Below, in pieces: positions 27,382 to 37,800 of a stretch of DNA of 62,000 bases. The stretch covers positions 35,575,732 through 35,637,731 of the forward strand of contig CM022672.1 of the NCBI GenBank assembly GCA_012295275.1, given 5' to 3'. Under the pieces are notes generated by a model. It saw only the letters and a program-made list of their open reading frames with translations, did not search any database and was not told where the DNA came from. The translations under genes were made by a program, and so were the position numbers. Origin of the DNA: Chrysomallon squamiferum (lineage: Eukaryota > Mollusca > Gastropoda > Neomphalida > Peltospiridae). The first letter of the stretch is position 1; each line of letters starts with the position of its first letter.

Positions 27382-28076
27382 TCATGTTTATGAAGTGACA
27401 TTTAAAACTGTTACATATAATGAATTTCTGTATAAGTAATGTATATTTATCTTTACTTGGTGGACTAAATAAACAACCAGTAGCAATTGTTTTCTGGTGA
27501 TTTCAGAACACTTGATGTTTCAAATAAATCTGATTTCAAGAAAACATGAACCATTCAAATAAAGAAAAATGTTGAGATTATGAATTTGGTTAATTAAAAT
27601 ATTTCTTCTACAAAGAGTTACATTTTTAAACCGAAATGGTATGAACTACCCAGGTTCCAGTACACACAAATGTTGTATTGTACTGGACAGATTTAAGACA
27701 GTGTTCACACTGTGTTTGGAATGTGTGCTATGCAGGTAACCTACCACAGCAGTGTCAAGAGAGGTTAAACAAATGAACCTTTTTTTTGTTATCAGATCCT
27801 AGTTTGTGAGTGTCTGTGTGTGTGTAAAATATTAAATATTATAATCACTCTGTTGTTTGTTCTGAAATTACAGCAAGTCATATTAATCAGTTGAAGTTAA
27901 ATATTTTTTTAACTAGATTTGATAAATTACAACAATAATTATATAATATTTTTTTTTTTTTTTTTATTTCCCGTACTATTAAAATGTTATACTTCCAGGA
28001 AGTTTAATTAGCCAGTTTTAAATTGACATGAAATGTTTAGTTACTTTTGATTATATTTTTATTGTTTTAGTTCTAC

Positions 28077-28112
<36 letters not shown>

Positions 28113-29596
28113 ATGTTTAAAACAACTATATATAGATATATAGTTTTTTGCATGCACACACACACATTGTTTAATAAAGTTATTATAAACAATACCTATT
28201 TTTTATCAGTCCAAGATTAAAAGGAATTTCTTCCTCAGTGAATAATATAGAAATAATTACAGTAGATTACAAAGAAAAGAAACAAATTAATGTTTATTTA
28301 TTTATTTTTACTTTATATTTCAGGTAACATAGAAGATCTGATACGTTGCCATGGTGACAGACAGACAAAAAGGAAAAATACAAATGTTCTGCCCACTGAT
28401 TTAGATAAGAAAAGTGATCGACATATTAATATACAAGTAACTACAGAGTTTTTAAAATCATTTTGTTTTAAATCTTAATTATGTTGGATAAACTTTGATA
28501 CAGATTTAAAAAAAATGTGTGTTTGTGTGTGTATGTAACAATATATATATATATATTTATTTATTTAATTATATATATAAGGTCTTTCAAAAGTAAATAT
28601 ATATATATATTGAAAGAGTTGTTAATTGTTTTATTTATTTATAAACATAAGAGTAAACAATTTTAGTTTTAATTATATACATAAGAGTTAATTTAAATTT
28701 TAGTTTTATTTCTAACTGCAGGCTTTGAAGACAGAAGAAGAAATAAATGGAGTAAAGAAAAAGTTAAAACAGCTACATGAGTCACTGTCTCGCAATGAAC
28801 ACAAGTAAGATAACTCAGCGTTTTGAAAACTGTTTTATTACAGTGTATAAAATGACATAGACAATGGGGGTAATTTCTAGATGTAAATGAAACCTTTATT
28901 TGTTGCTGTTTTCAGACTGTAACAGCAAGTCAGCTATTGTATCAAAATGTCAGTGTGGCCTTTGAATCAGATAAAATAATTGGATAAACAGTTTTGTTTT
29001 GTTATGTTTAAAAATAATGTAAGTGGTGTTTAGTGAGTGTTAAAGAATTATTTATCATTACTTGGGTGACGAAATCAGAATATGTATCTCCTCCACCTTT
29101 TTATGATTGTTTCAGAATGTTTGACATTGCAAATATATCCATTCCAGAGAAATTACCAGCTAGAAAAAAACAAAAAAAACAATAATAATCATAATAATAA
29201 TAGAAATTAAAATAAATTAAAATTATTAGTAAAATAATATATATTAACCACTTTTAGTTTTTGTATGATTACTACTTCATTGTTAGAGACTTGTTTATGA
29301 GCAGGTGCATCTTAAAGACTGCCTTCTTGCTAAGAGAAAAAGAATAGCCCATTGATTGGAAGTAAAATGTTTTCATTGCTATCTGTAGTTGTTATGTTAA
29401 AAATGTGTTCAGTTTACTGTTAAATAAAACATTTTCTTTTTTTTTTCTTTTTTTCAGAGACAAGAAAATGGCAAAACATATCCGTGAAAAGATTTCATCA
29501 CTCACAGAATATTTACAGACATTACAGTCTTCAAACAGAGCGTTAGAAGATCACAAAGTGAAAAGAAAAAATCACCAGAAATTAACCATATTTTAA
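6085..29596 (+). CDS. ZGPAT: Zinc finger CCCH-type with G-patch domain protein (ZGPAT)
   Basis: Thirteen coding exons: 6085-6132, 7240-7336, 8086-8171, 8504-8713, 10125-10219, 10697-10759, 11253-11413, 12413-12543, 12761-12869, 13448-13624, 28324-28436, 28722-28804 and 29458-29596. They sum to 1,512 bases (503 aa plus stop) with every phase agreeing; human ZGPAT is of similar length. Start MDVTNLESSLEQYRSQ matches the family's N terminus. A CCCH finger is at about 163-182 (C-x7-C-x6-C-x3-H, CKYFLEGKC... then CRFSH across the exon 5/6 join). A Tudor-like stretch follows at about 200-253 (GVWYPATVTDI). The G-patch is at 298-333 (GIGSKLMIKMGYVMGQGLG), followed by GKSLD and NIFDFINSKL, then a C-terminal coiled coil (about 430-490). 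In vertebrates ZGPAT is a nuclear DNA-binding repressor also linked to the spliceosome. Exons 1-10 span 7.5 kb; intron 10 is 14.7 kb. Confidence 0.95.
6133..7239. other. ZGPAT intron 1
   Basis: AT-rich unique sequence with a 20-A run at about 6696-6716. No gene, repeat family or conserved element is recognisable. Confidence 0.5.
7337..8503. other. ZGPAT introns 2 and 3 (around exon 8086-8171)
   Basis: AT-rich intron sequence. The only structured items are short TA runs at 8337-8355 and 8467-8485. Nothing else is seen. Confidence 0.5.
8722..9830. repeat. Minisatellite starting just after the ZGPAT exon 4 donor
   Basis: Units of about 27-30 bases (acatcagtgttaaatgtttacat followed by tcaaaa or ataaaa) begin about nine bases after the donor CCCAAG|GTTAAC and run in about 28 near-identical copies to about 9520. 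Two unit types differ by ttcaaaa versus tataaaa and by presence of ca in acacatcag, and they partly alternate. From 9520 to 9800 more diverged related units follow (tatgtgtttacatataaaaattattat), giving a young-to-old gradient away from the exon. Confidence 0.85.
9831..12300. other. ZGPAT introns 4-7, non-array sequence
   Basis: Between exons 5 (10125), 6 (10697) and 7 (11253) and up to 12300 the introns are AT-rich. A TTTA/TTTG run at 11189-11245 forms the polypyrimidine-rich lead to exon 7, and a short AAT run lies at 12231-12250. No other gene is visible. Confidence 0.5.
12300..12412 (+). repeat. Tandem repeats forming the acceptor region of ZGPAT exon 8
   Basis: About four copies of a 30-base unit (tagtctgtttgttgttgttttctac with tgta/ttct variants) run directly into the acceptor TTGTTATTTTAG|AATCTG at 12412/12413. 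Each unit supplies a U-rich tract and a ctag, so polypyrimidine and AG signals are multiplied just upstream of the authentic site. Confidence 0.75.
13166..13427. repeat. Alternating two-type tandem array upstream of ZGPAT exon 10
   Basis: Five units of about 50 bases share acgatacattcttgactgta and ctgtgtaatgaatta but alternate between two junction types (gctaaaac and gattgttaaat) in the order B-A-B-A-B. This indicates amplification of a dimer of about 100 bases. The array ends about 20 bases before the acceptor TACTACAG at 13447. Confidence 0.85.
13660..13738. repeat. (CT)n microsatellite at the start of ZGPAT intron 10
   Basis: An almost pure CT tract with a few CTGT interruptions, about 35 bases after the donor of exon 10. 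Confidence 0.9.
13740..16654. other. ZGPAT intron 10, left part
   Basis: AT-rich sequence 3' of the nested RING gene, without recognisable genes. Structured items are a TTTA run at 14412-14432 and the array at 15745-15960. On the minus strand a possible polyadenylation signal (AATAAA, plus-strand tttatt near 16350) lies about 300 bases past the nested gene's stop; its use is unproven. Confidence 0.45.
15745..15962. repeat. 33-bp repeats grading into a CA tract
   Basis: About four or five copies of a unit of roughly 33 bases (acacagacgtaaacattcac followed by tcaaatac) grade into (CA)n with acatacac interruptions. The frame of 73 codons across it is a repeat translation. Confidence 0.8.
16655..18826 (-). 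CDS. RING-finger protein with coiled coil, nested in ZGPAT intron 10
   Basis: One coding exon of 723 codons on the strand opposite ZGPAT. I chose ATG at 18826 (MTDNQSVLL) rather than the farther in-frame ATG because CAG|G at 18830-18827 is a good 3' splice site just before it, implying a noncoding 5' exon upstream. A C3HC4 RING sits at residues 15-55 (C15, C18, C30, H32, C35, C38, C52, C55), typical of TRIM-type E3 ubiquitin ligases. No B-box is visible. A helical, probably coiled-coil region spans about 130-270. The C-terminal half is Ser/Thr/Glu-rich with three related motifs, EWTVVTEEVVV (about 480), EWVVTVEEVSV (about 527) and EWTVTTEEVCV (about 585). It ends in a basic helix (RLNEYRKNMREKAQRW). 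RING plus coiled coil suggests a self-associating E3 ligase; substrate unknown. Higher GC and the full-length frame mark it as real. Confidence 0.85.
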   Translation of the reverse strand: MTDNQSVLLVNSPICRLCQKVYQNPKILSCLHSYCCMCLQQLHRTDNNYVMCPVCNVETSLPPGGIINLTTNSFLNRISKDYIETIKSSIRKKSTDSFQHDVHANRVTQSNSVDRSSEVDSADDAKLETCKVSEKLRSELQHLQGEALRMTYSLEMVTDIVTNWKTHTVELKNQIQQRSALLQHIIQRHEKQLISQLTNQEYTDQFEEDIESAKCGLKQNLKNTIQAIEFIKQVQEFATEEDILNMQEFLLKDLATLNKVSINYKKYSADFEDVTDVLGEHFGHLSSLHIQDVVFEPKQSGEATEAQDHQQKSDETSVPKWLQFRRKKNKERRLTSVVDKNWRADESKQTKSLSYLRENLVQRRRHLLQEYNSFDSGKVYMHQREIQEKKKKRKYHSFGGRSAMSVAPPDAATLKEVSDYMQITPHDLPSEETALAEIDVTNTEEKEYKLHTDDRNHSHTCDTLNQTNKESEADDKNTEEEWTVVTEEVVVQQPSPHHTAHDAVSFTEQTWRPSTDPVRTEEDNTSDCEWVVTVEEVSVEQQQQTDIRSSSRTDPDKSNFKSESSNCELHRVNRGDKSADSCSLGEWTVTTEEVCVPTDSFIRSSVAHEDRETRLKFLMNNWKKRKDVLKQTEGFVAPTTAERKPSNSLSAEEHKDSTNNLSVNIRTLLEEEKNRSAAQDTEEETHGDSQLGDKHSSSLTKDRLNEYRKNMREKAQRWRISST
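18831..18995. repeat. Tandem repeat at the acceptor of the nested RING gene
   Basis: Four copies of a unit of about 38 bases (aaataaaaaacagtaatata then tttataacaaaatacttt) start at the 3' splice site of the coding exon. On the gene strand each contains a U-rich run resembling the real TATTTCTGTTTTTTCAG. Confidence 0.7.
18996..19930. other. Intron sequence upstream of the nested RING gene
   Basis: AT-rich sequence with a pure T run of about 33 at 19738-19770. The stretch 19250-19500 is less AT-rich and looks like unique sequence, but it shows no frame, tRNA or transposon terminal repeat that I can identify. Confidence 0.4.
19935..20975. repeat. 20-bp tandem array (about 50 units)
   Basis: The unit is actcatagatcacttgttgt with variants (ttat/ttgt, atcact/attact, cttgt/ctggt). 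The right-hand portion from about 20690 shifts to a related subfamily (actcacagatcactggttgt alternating with actcacaaatcactagttat), a local dimer expansion. It lies within ZGPAT intron 10 and within the inferred leader intron of the RING gene. Confidence 0.95.
21015..24472. repeat. 3.45-kb satellite-like array of a 46-bp unit (about 75 copies)
   Basis: The unit is tttaataatgtaattactct followed by acacagtattaacaagtagctaggtg. Copies are almost identical, differing mainly at a few sites: ctctac versus ctgtac, attaac versus actaac, taggtg versus gggtg. A 39-base form lacks taataat. A rarer form missing ggtgttt occurs at 22061 and again at 23837 in similar surroundings, pointing to an internal duplication of about 1,776 bases. 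No coding potential was seen. Confidence 0.95.
24473..26100. other. ZGPAT intron 10, right-central part
   Basis: AT-rich with simple repeats: (TG)n at 24690-24735 and (TG/TA)n at 25062-25102. No gene is recognised. Confidence 0.45.
26110..26520. repeat. CA-rich minisatellite
   Basis: Units of about 40-50 bases (cacttatatacatagataca then cacacacaaacacacacata) repeat about eight times. The three overlapping minus-strand frames rich in Cys, Val and Tyr are translations of this array. Confidence 0.85.
26735..26990 (-). other. Candidate noncoding first exon of the nested RING gene, with duplicated donor
   Basis: On the minus strand, CTCACTGAG|GTAAGT near 26818 is a strong donor after a less AT-rich stretch (26820-26990). 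A near copy of the donor and about 25 bases of exon (TTTATTTCTCACTAAG|GTAAGT) lies 80 bases downstream near 26738. A 28-base direct duplication (gctgtgtttaacagagtcct...) is at 26908-26958. Placement as the RING gene's 5' leader is an inference from the acceptor at 18827. Confidence 0.35.
26991..28323. other. End of ZGPAT intron 10
   Basis: Mostly unique AT-rich sequence with (TG)n at 27338-27380 and 28083-28110. It may include the promoter of the nested minus-strand gene (26990-27400), but no core element was identified. Confidence 0.4.
28437..29457. other. ZGPAT introns 11 and 12
   Basis: AT-rich intron sequence around exon 12 (28722-28804), with TA repeats at 28543-28615. Nothing else is seen. 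Confidence 0.5.
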
Positions 29597-29603
29597 ATAC
29601 ATT

Positions 29604-29609
29604 AATAAA
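29604..29609 (+). terminator. Polyadenylation signal of ZGPAT
   Basis: AATAAA lies eight bases after the ZGPAT stop codon and is followed by GT-rich sequence (agtttgtcaac, gtatgtctg), a usual arrangement for a very short 3' UTR. Confidence 0.6.
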
Positions 29610-30936
29610 GTTTGTCAACATTCACTGTATGTCTGACTTACAAACAAGGATAATAAAAATAAAAATAAAATACCTTGTATTTTATTATCTCCTCTTTCTA
29701 GCCTTTCAGCGGTATATTATTAATTTATTCAGCATACATTGTTTTTATTATAAACACTTTAAATTTTATTTTATTTAATTGTTTTTACATTTTATTTTCA
29801 TTTATACAAGTTCACAATATATTACATGCATGCACACACATACATTCATACATGTATTTTAAGAAAATAAATTTAAAAACAATCAGAAGCAAACTATAAT
29901 ACAAATGTAATTATATTTAACCTCCCGATTCCTGACAAACAGAAAAAACTTTTATTACGAAGAGGAAATTGCCTGCAGCTGTTGTGAATATTTTCTTTTT
30001 AAACCATTTATATATTTGTTTGAAATGACAAAACATTTATTTACTTTGAAATTATAAAACCATTTATATATTTGTTTGAAATGACAAAACATCATTTATT
30101 TACTGTCATTATTTATTTTGTTCATTTGTTATAACTGAATTCAGGCAGATTATATAACTGAACATCTAATGTATTTGAATAAACCATAGAATAAATTATA
30201 TAAATTATTTGTTCAATACTTTTCTTTATTATTTTATTATTATTATTATTTTGTTTTTAAATGTACATTTAAAATGTATGTGCAAACACTTAGAGGAAAT
30301 ATTAATATCTTAGAACATGATCTTCACTGTCATCTGTAGCTAAAGCTTAATACTGTTAAGCTATTTTAGAATAATTTTTTAATACTTGTAAGATATTTTA
30401 AACTAATATTTTAAATTAATTTCTTAACAAAATGTATCTAAATTATAGCAGCAGGAGACATTTTAATTCTAGTGTGAATAATCTAGAATTCTTCAGTGTT
30501 AAGAAAGAGAAATAGGTCCAAAAAAAAAGAGGTCAAAATAAATAAAGCAGAATAACCTGTTGCCAGATGTAAAAACGTCTTTAAATGAAGTGAATATTTA
30601 ATTTTAACATTAAACTTTTGCCTGATGAGAATTGAAATTTTGAACATTTTTAGGCTAAAGGGAGGTTTCTTTCTTTTTATTTCTTTATTTTTTTATTTTT
30701 TTACGTTTCCTATAAACAATAATTGACTCTTATACACTGGTCATAGAGAATATTTGTAAACTGCTGATAATTTTACATGAATAAATGAATGATTACATAA
30801 CATTATTTGTTATAAAACCCATTTTAATTGTATTCTGTTATGGAGGTTATATCAATAATAGCCACAGTTTGAAATCACACACAAATCATTATTTACAAAT
30901 CTGGCCACGTAACTCGAACTTCATTGTTTACCTTGT

Positions 30937-30967
<31 letters not shown>

Positions 30968-31503
30968 TACTGATCTTGTTAATTTGTTTATGTGAAATAG
31001 CAGGCTTTTTTATTTTTATTTAAAACAAAAATCTAAAACAAACCTTGAGTTCTTAAGTTTTTCAAAATACAGCAGATAGTGTGTTTTTTTTCTTGTGTGT
31101 AATTTTCAATACTCATTGAAAGTTTTGTTTATACCACTGACTGATATCTTATACAAAAATAATAATTTTCATCTGTTTATTTTATTCATTTACTTGTATA
31201 TACTTCTGTACTACCATATTCAGTCACATTTTGTCACTGTTTTGAAGGCTCTGTTACCACATAAAAACTTGACAGTTACATTTCTTGTTTGTTCTTTCTT
31301 GTCAGTAAGAAAACAATAATAATCACAAGAAATTCATTTGTTACTTCAGTAATGTGTAAAACATGGAGGAAAGTCTGGCATCTTCACACAGACATTCGGA
31401 TCTACAGACAAACACAGTTTAATTGAAAGACGTACATCCATTTACACTGTGTGTGTGTGTGTATATATGTATATGTATATGTATATATATGTGTATATAT
31501 ATA

Positions 31504-31572
<69 letters not shown>

Positions 31573-31848
31573 ATATATGTATATGTATATATATGTATAT
31601 ATATATACGTGTGTGTGTGTGTGTATATATATATAACTTCATACATATATATTCAGACACACAGACATATGCATGCAAAAAACAACACAACAAATATGAC
31701 AAGACAAAGACAAACTAGAAAAAAACTTTAATAATATTAACAGTGTTAAAACATTTTCAGTAATGTATATTAATGATGACCAAACCTAAAAATAAGGTAA
31801 AATGTTTCATGCTAATTAAATAGATCACTGAATGTTTTTATAATTAAT
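29610..31848. other. Convergent intergenic region between ZGPAT and TTC16
   Basis: AT-rich, with a 36-base direct duplication (ccatttatatatttgtttga...) at 30003-30095, TTTA runs at 30935-30967, and a TG/TA tract at 31449-31635. Frames of 60-100 codons over the TA/TG tract are repeat translations. No gene found. Confidence 0.5.
31449..31636. repeat. Compound (TG)n(TA)n tract
   Basis: Blocks of TG, TA and GTATATAT alternate in roughly mirror order around a central (TA) run at 31520-31560. This is potentially able to extrude as cruciform or Z-DNA, but it is an ordinary microsatellite type. Confidence 0.85.
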
Positions 31849-34800
31849 TTATTTAATTCCTATTCCAAGCGTGAAGGTTTTCCATGCTCCAGATTTACAC
31901 TCTGCTGACTTCAGGTCAGGCATGGGGGGGGGAAGAGGCTGGATGCTGGGGCGTGTGTTTTTCAGAGGCTTTCTGCTGAACAAAATATCCTTCACTTTGG
32001 AGTTCACCTGCAACAGAAAATATTTTATTTCTTATTTGTGAGAAACCTAAAGCCATTTAGCATTTTAGACACATAAGTTGACCAGTAATCTATTTCAAAA
32101 ACAAAAATAGTCCATCATAAAAAGAAAACAGTATGAAAAATAAACCTGAACAAACATGCATATATATAGATATATAGATATATAGATAGATAGATAGATT
32201 GAAAAATAAACCTGAACAAACATGCATATATATAGATATATAGATAGATAGATAGATAGATAGATATTACTGAAAATACTGAATTTTTTTATTGTAGAGT
32301 TTTAGTGTTTTGCTTTCAGACAACATGTTAAATTTAGTCTTATGTAATAACTATATCCTTGGTTTTTCAGTATTACTGGGTAGGTTCATCAAACACACAC
32401 ACACACATACATACAGACATATACATACATATACAGTAATACATATACATTTTATTGTCAGACAAACACAACCATAAACACTATACCTTACAGATACATA
32501 AACAAATAATAAAAGTGTGACACATTAAAACACTGGCCTGTACAAAATTACAAGTAAAAAAACTAATATTTGGAAATATCACAAATATCTTCATACAAAC
32601 CTTTTTCTTTTCCTGGATGTATTTTTCATTGAAATCTTTGTCAGTGATACATAATTTAATTGCACGTTTCTTCTTCGTTTCATTAATGGTGGATGTTGAA
32701 ACTGTATCTGTTTCACATTGAGCAAACCTGCAAAACAACAAAACTTTGTTTGTCAACATCCTGTCTCCTGCTGATCAATGCAACACACTCACTATAAACA
32801 ATACACACATATGTACACATAAACACACATATACATAAACACACACACAGATACACACATGCACACACACATGCACACACACAAATACACACACACAAAA
32901 TAGAGACTTACACACTTATACACACACATACACAGAAATATACACACAAACACACACAGACACATACAGACACATACAGACACACAAACACGCACATGCA
33001 TACATACATACACAAACAAATACACACATACAAATACACACACATACAAAAATACATAGACACACACATACACACACACACATACACAAACACATGCACA
33101 CACACACACACATACACAGACACAAATATATACACACACACATACACACACATACTCACACATACACACACACATACACAAATACACAAATACATACACA
33201 CTCACACACACATATACACACACACATACACACACACAAACACACATACACAAACACCCACATAAAGGTTGTCTACCTGATTGATGACAGAGGCTGTAGT
33301 TTGATGGGAGACGCTGTTGCGATGAGGTTCTGCAGAGTTCTGTGAGCACCAGCAGCTACGGGGCTGTTGATAACATCACCAACAGACTTGCCTGGGAAGA
33401 GTCGCGAGAGGATGGAGACAACGTCTTCGTTCATTGGTTCAAGCAGCAAACCCAGAACCAGGTCCTGTCTGGCTCCGTTAGAATTCTGAAAACCACGTTT
33501 AACACTGAAAACCACGTTTAACACTGAAATGTTTAACACTGAAAACCACGTTTAACACTGAAAACCACGTTTAACACTGAAACGTTTAACACTGAAAACC
33601 ACGTTTAACACTGAAAACCACGTTTAACACTGAAAACCACGTTTAACACTGAAAACCACGTTTAACACTGAAAACCACGTTCAACACTGAAAACCACGTT
33701 TAACACTGAAAACCATGTTTAACACTGAAAATCATGTTTAACCATGAAAACCACGTTTAACACTGAAAATCATGTTTAACACTGAAAACCATGTTTAACA
33801 TTGAAAACCACGTTTAACACTGAAAACCATGTTTAACATTGAAAACCACATTTAACACTGAAAACCATGTTTAACACAGCACTGATATGTTTTAATAACA
33901 AAGATTCACCCATGTTTAACACAGCACTGATATGTGTTTTTCTAACAAACATTCACCCATGTTTAACACAGCACTGATATGTGTTTTTCTAACAAAGATT
34001 CACCCATGTTTAACACAGCACTGATATGTGTTTTTCTAACAAAGATTCACCCATGTTTAACACAGCACTGATGTTTTTTCTAACTAACATTCACCCATGT
34101 TTAACACAGCACTGATATGTGTTTTAATAACAAAGATTCACCCATGTTTAACACAGCACTGTTATGTCAAAGATTCACCCATTTTTACTAACAAACATTC
34201 ACCCATGTTTAACACAGCACTGATATGTTTTACTAACAAAGATTCACCCATGTTTAACACAGAACTGATATGTTTTACTAACAAAGATTCACCCATGTTT
34301 AACACAGAACTGATATGTGTTTTACTAACAAAGATTCACCCATGTTTAACACAGCACTGATATGTTTTTATAACAAAGATTCACCCATGTTTAACACAGC
34401 ACTGATATGTGTTTTACTAACAAACATTCACCCATGTTTAACACAGCACTGATGTTTTTATCTAACAAAGATTCACCCATGTTTAACACAGCACTGATAT
34501 GTGTTTTAATAACAAAGATTCACCCATGTTTCACACAGCACTGATATGTTTTACTAACAAACATTCACCCATGTTTAACACAGCACTGATATGTGTTTTA
34601 ATAACAAACATTCACCCATGTTTAACACAGCACTGATGTTTTAATAACAAAGATTCACCCATGTTTAACACAGCACTGATATGTGTTTTAATAACAAACA
34701 TTCACCCATGTTTAACACAGCACTGATATGTGTTTTTCTAACAAAGATTCACCCATGTTTAACACAGCACTGTTATGTGTTTTACTAACAAACATTCACC

Positions 34801-37800
34801 CATGTTTAACACAGCACTGATATGTGTTTTTACTAACAAAGATTCACCCATGTTTAACACAGCACTGATATGTGTTTTAATAACAAACATTCACCCATGT
34901 TTAACACAGCACTGATATGTGTTTTACTAACAAACATTCACCCATGTTTAACACAGCACTGATATGTGTTTTACTAACAAAGATTCACCCATGTTTAACA
35001 CAGCACTGATACATGTTTTACTAACAAACATTCACCCATGTTTAACACAGCACTGATATGTGTTTTAATAACAAACATTCACCCATGTTTAACACAGAAC
35101 TGATATGTGTTTTAATAACAAACATTCACCCATGTTTAACACAGCACTGTTATGTTTTACTAACAAACATTCACCCATGTTTAACACAGCACTGATATGT
35201 GTTTTAATAACAAACATTCACCCATGTTTAACACAGCACTGTTATGTTTTTTTCACCCATGTTTAACACAGCACTGATACGTTTTACTAACAAAGATTCA
35301 CCCATGTTTAACACAGCACTGATATGTGTTTTAATAACAAACATTCACCCATGTTTAACACAGAACTGATATGTGTTTTAATAACAGATTCACCCATGTT
35401 TAACACAGCACTGTTATGTGTTTTACTAACAAACATTCACCCATGTTTAACACAGCACTGATACATGTTTTACTAACAAAGATTCACCCATGTTTAACAC
35501 AGCACTGATATGTGTTTTAATAACAAACATTCACCCATGTTTAACACAGCACTGATATGTGTTTAACACAGCACTGATTTTTTACTAACAAAGATTCACC
35601 CATGTTTAACACAGCACTGATTTTTTAATAACAAACATTCACCCATGTTTAACACAGCACTGATATATGTTTTAATAACAAAGATTCACCCATGTTTAAC
35701 ACAGAACTGATATGTTTTACTAACAAAGATTCACCCATGTTTAACACAAAGAACCCATGTTTAACACAGCACTGATATGTGTTTTAATAACAAACATTCA
35801 CCCATGTTTAACACAGCACTGATATGTTTTAATAACAAAGATTCACCCATGTTTAACACAGAACTGATATGTTTTTAATAACAAAGATTCACCCATGTTT
35901 AACACAGCACTGATATGTTTTAATAGAACTGATATGTTATTTTTAATAACAAACATTCACCCATGTTTTACACAGCACTGATATGTTTTACTAACAAAGA
36001 TTGACCCATGTTTAACACAGCTCTGATAGACAGAAAATATAAATCTTCATTACCAGCTGGTGAAAAATCAATATAATTGATAATTAAAAAAATGAAACAA
36101 ATAAGTAATTCAAAATTCTAATACTGAATAAGAGTCAAAAAAAAATTAAGAAAAATTATAGTAATAAAAATAAAATAATGATATGCTTAAGCCTATCACC
36201 AAGTTTTTTCTTGCTCCATTTGAATTCTGAAATTTTTTTTAATACAGCATTGACATTTAAATAAAAAAGAAATGAAAACTCATGTTTGACTATTTTCTTC
36301 AAATAGAATACAAAAAATTTCAAATCCAGCTGGTGAAATATTAATATCATTATTGTCAAGACATATTTAGCTAATTACTTTCAATAAAATTTAAACCTTA
36401 ATAATGAAGTATTAATCTGGCATCTTCAACTAATAACCAAAAAACACAAGAACCCCTATATCATGGATAAACTAATCCTGACTAATAAAGTTTGCTGATT
36501 TCTTTAATGAATGTTTGTAGAGATTGTAAATTAACTGAATAATTATAGACAAATAAACTACAGGATCTAACCTCCATCATGTATCTGGTTCTTGCTCTGG
36601 AGATGTAGAACTGACCAACGCGTGGGTTGTACTGAATTGCCAGAGTGAACTTTGCCTCAGCTACCTGCAGTTTGTGAACATCACAGTTTTATAATCACAA
36701 ACACACAACAAATAAAAATTAAAAAATAAAACTTATATCTACTGATTTTTTACATTTTGCCATACATTTGTCTTTCTTTTTCTCAAACCCTAATACAACA
36801 ATGTTTTAAAATATAACTAAAATTAATAGTTTTTAGTTAAATCTATTTCCCCCCAAAAATTATGCATAATCTTTCAACTAATGCAAAACTTATATAAAAA
36901 CTGGTTTAAATGTCTTTCTTTCTTGAATTAAGAACAACTAAACAAGTGACATATTAAAACCTCAGATTACTTTTATGTCTATTAAATGAGGTTATTATTT
37001 AATATATTTGTCGTATCACTATACTTTATTTTATTATTTTGTTAAGGTTTAATCAATCATAGTATATTCATTTAGTGAATTACAAATTCACTTTTGATTA
37101 GAAGAATTAGTTAACAGCAGCATAAATATTTATAAAAACAGAACTAATAAACTAATACACAGTTTAAGACAAAATAACAAACTGAATTTTAGAATTTGTG
37201 TAAGCCTAAAGAATATCTTAAAATTAACATGAAATGAATCCGTGGGTTGAAGAGTAATGAAATCTCAACTGTAATAATTCATAAAACTGAAAAAGTTTTG
37301 AATATTTTTATTTATAACAAGGAATTGGTAAAACATGGCAGAAAGAGAAACTCACGGCATAGTTTTTGTTCTGATACTGGTTAATTCCAAACTCATGTTG
37401 AATTATGGCGATTCTTGCCTTCACAGTCAAGTCCATTGGGTCAATTTCCAGAGCTTGGTGATAATCTTGTAATGCAAAATTCAGCTCAGTTTGCTTGAAG
37501 AAACAGTCTGTAAAGAAAGAAATAATCTTGTAACACAAAATTCAGTTCAGTTTGCTTGAAGAAACAGTCTGTAAATAAAGAAATAATCTTGTAATGCAAA
37601 ATTCAGTTCAGTTTGATTGAAGAAACAGTCAGTAAAGAAAGAAATAATCTTGTAACACAAAATTCAGCTTAGTTTGCTTGAAGAAACAGTCTGAAAAGAA
37701 ATAATCTTGTAATGCAAAATTCAGCTCAGTTTGCTTGAAGAAACAGTCTGTAAATAAAGAAATAATCTTGTAACACAAAATTCAGTTCAGTTTGCTTTAA

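Noticed and set aside
28346-28360. GTTGCCATGGTGAC, similar to an RFX X-box
   Set aside because: It lies inside ZGPAT coding exon 11 (RCHGD codons), far from a promoter; probably coincidence.
32792-33349. 185-codon minus-strand frame
   Set aside because: A CA-repeat translation attached to part of the TTC16 exon 9 region in another frame.
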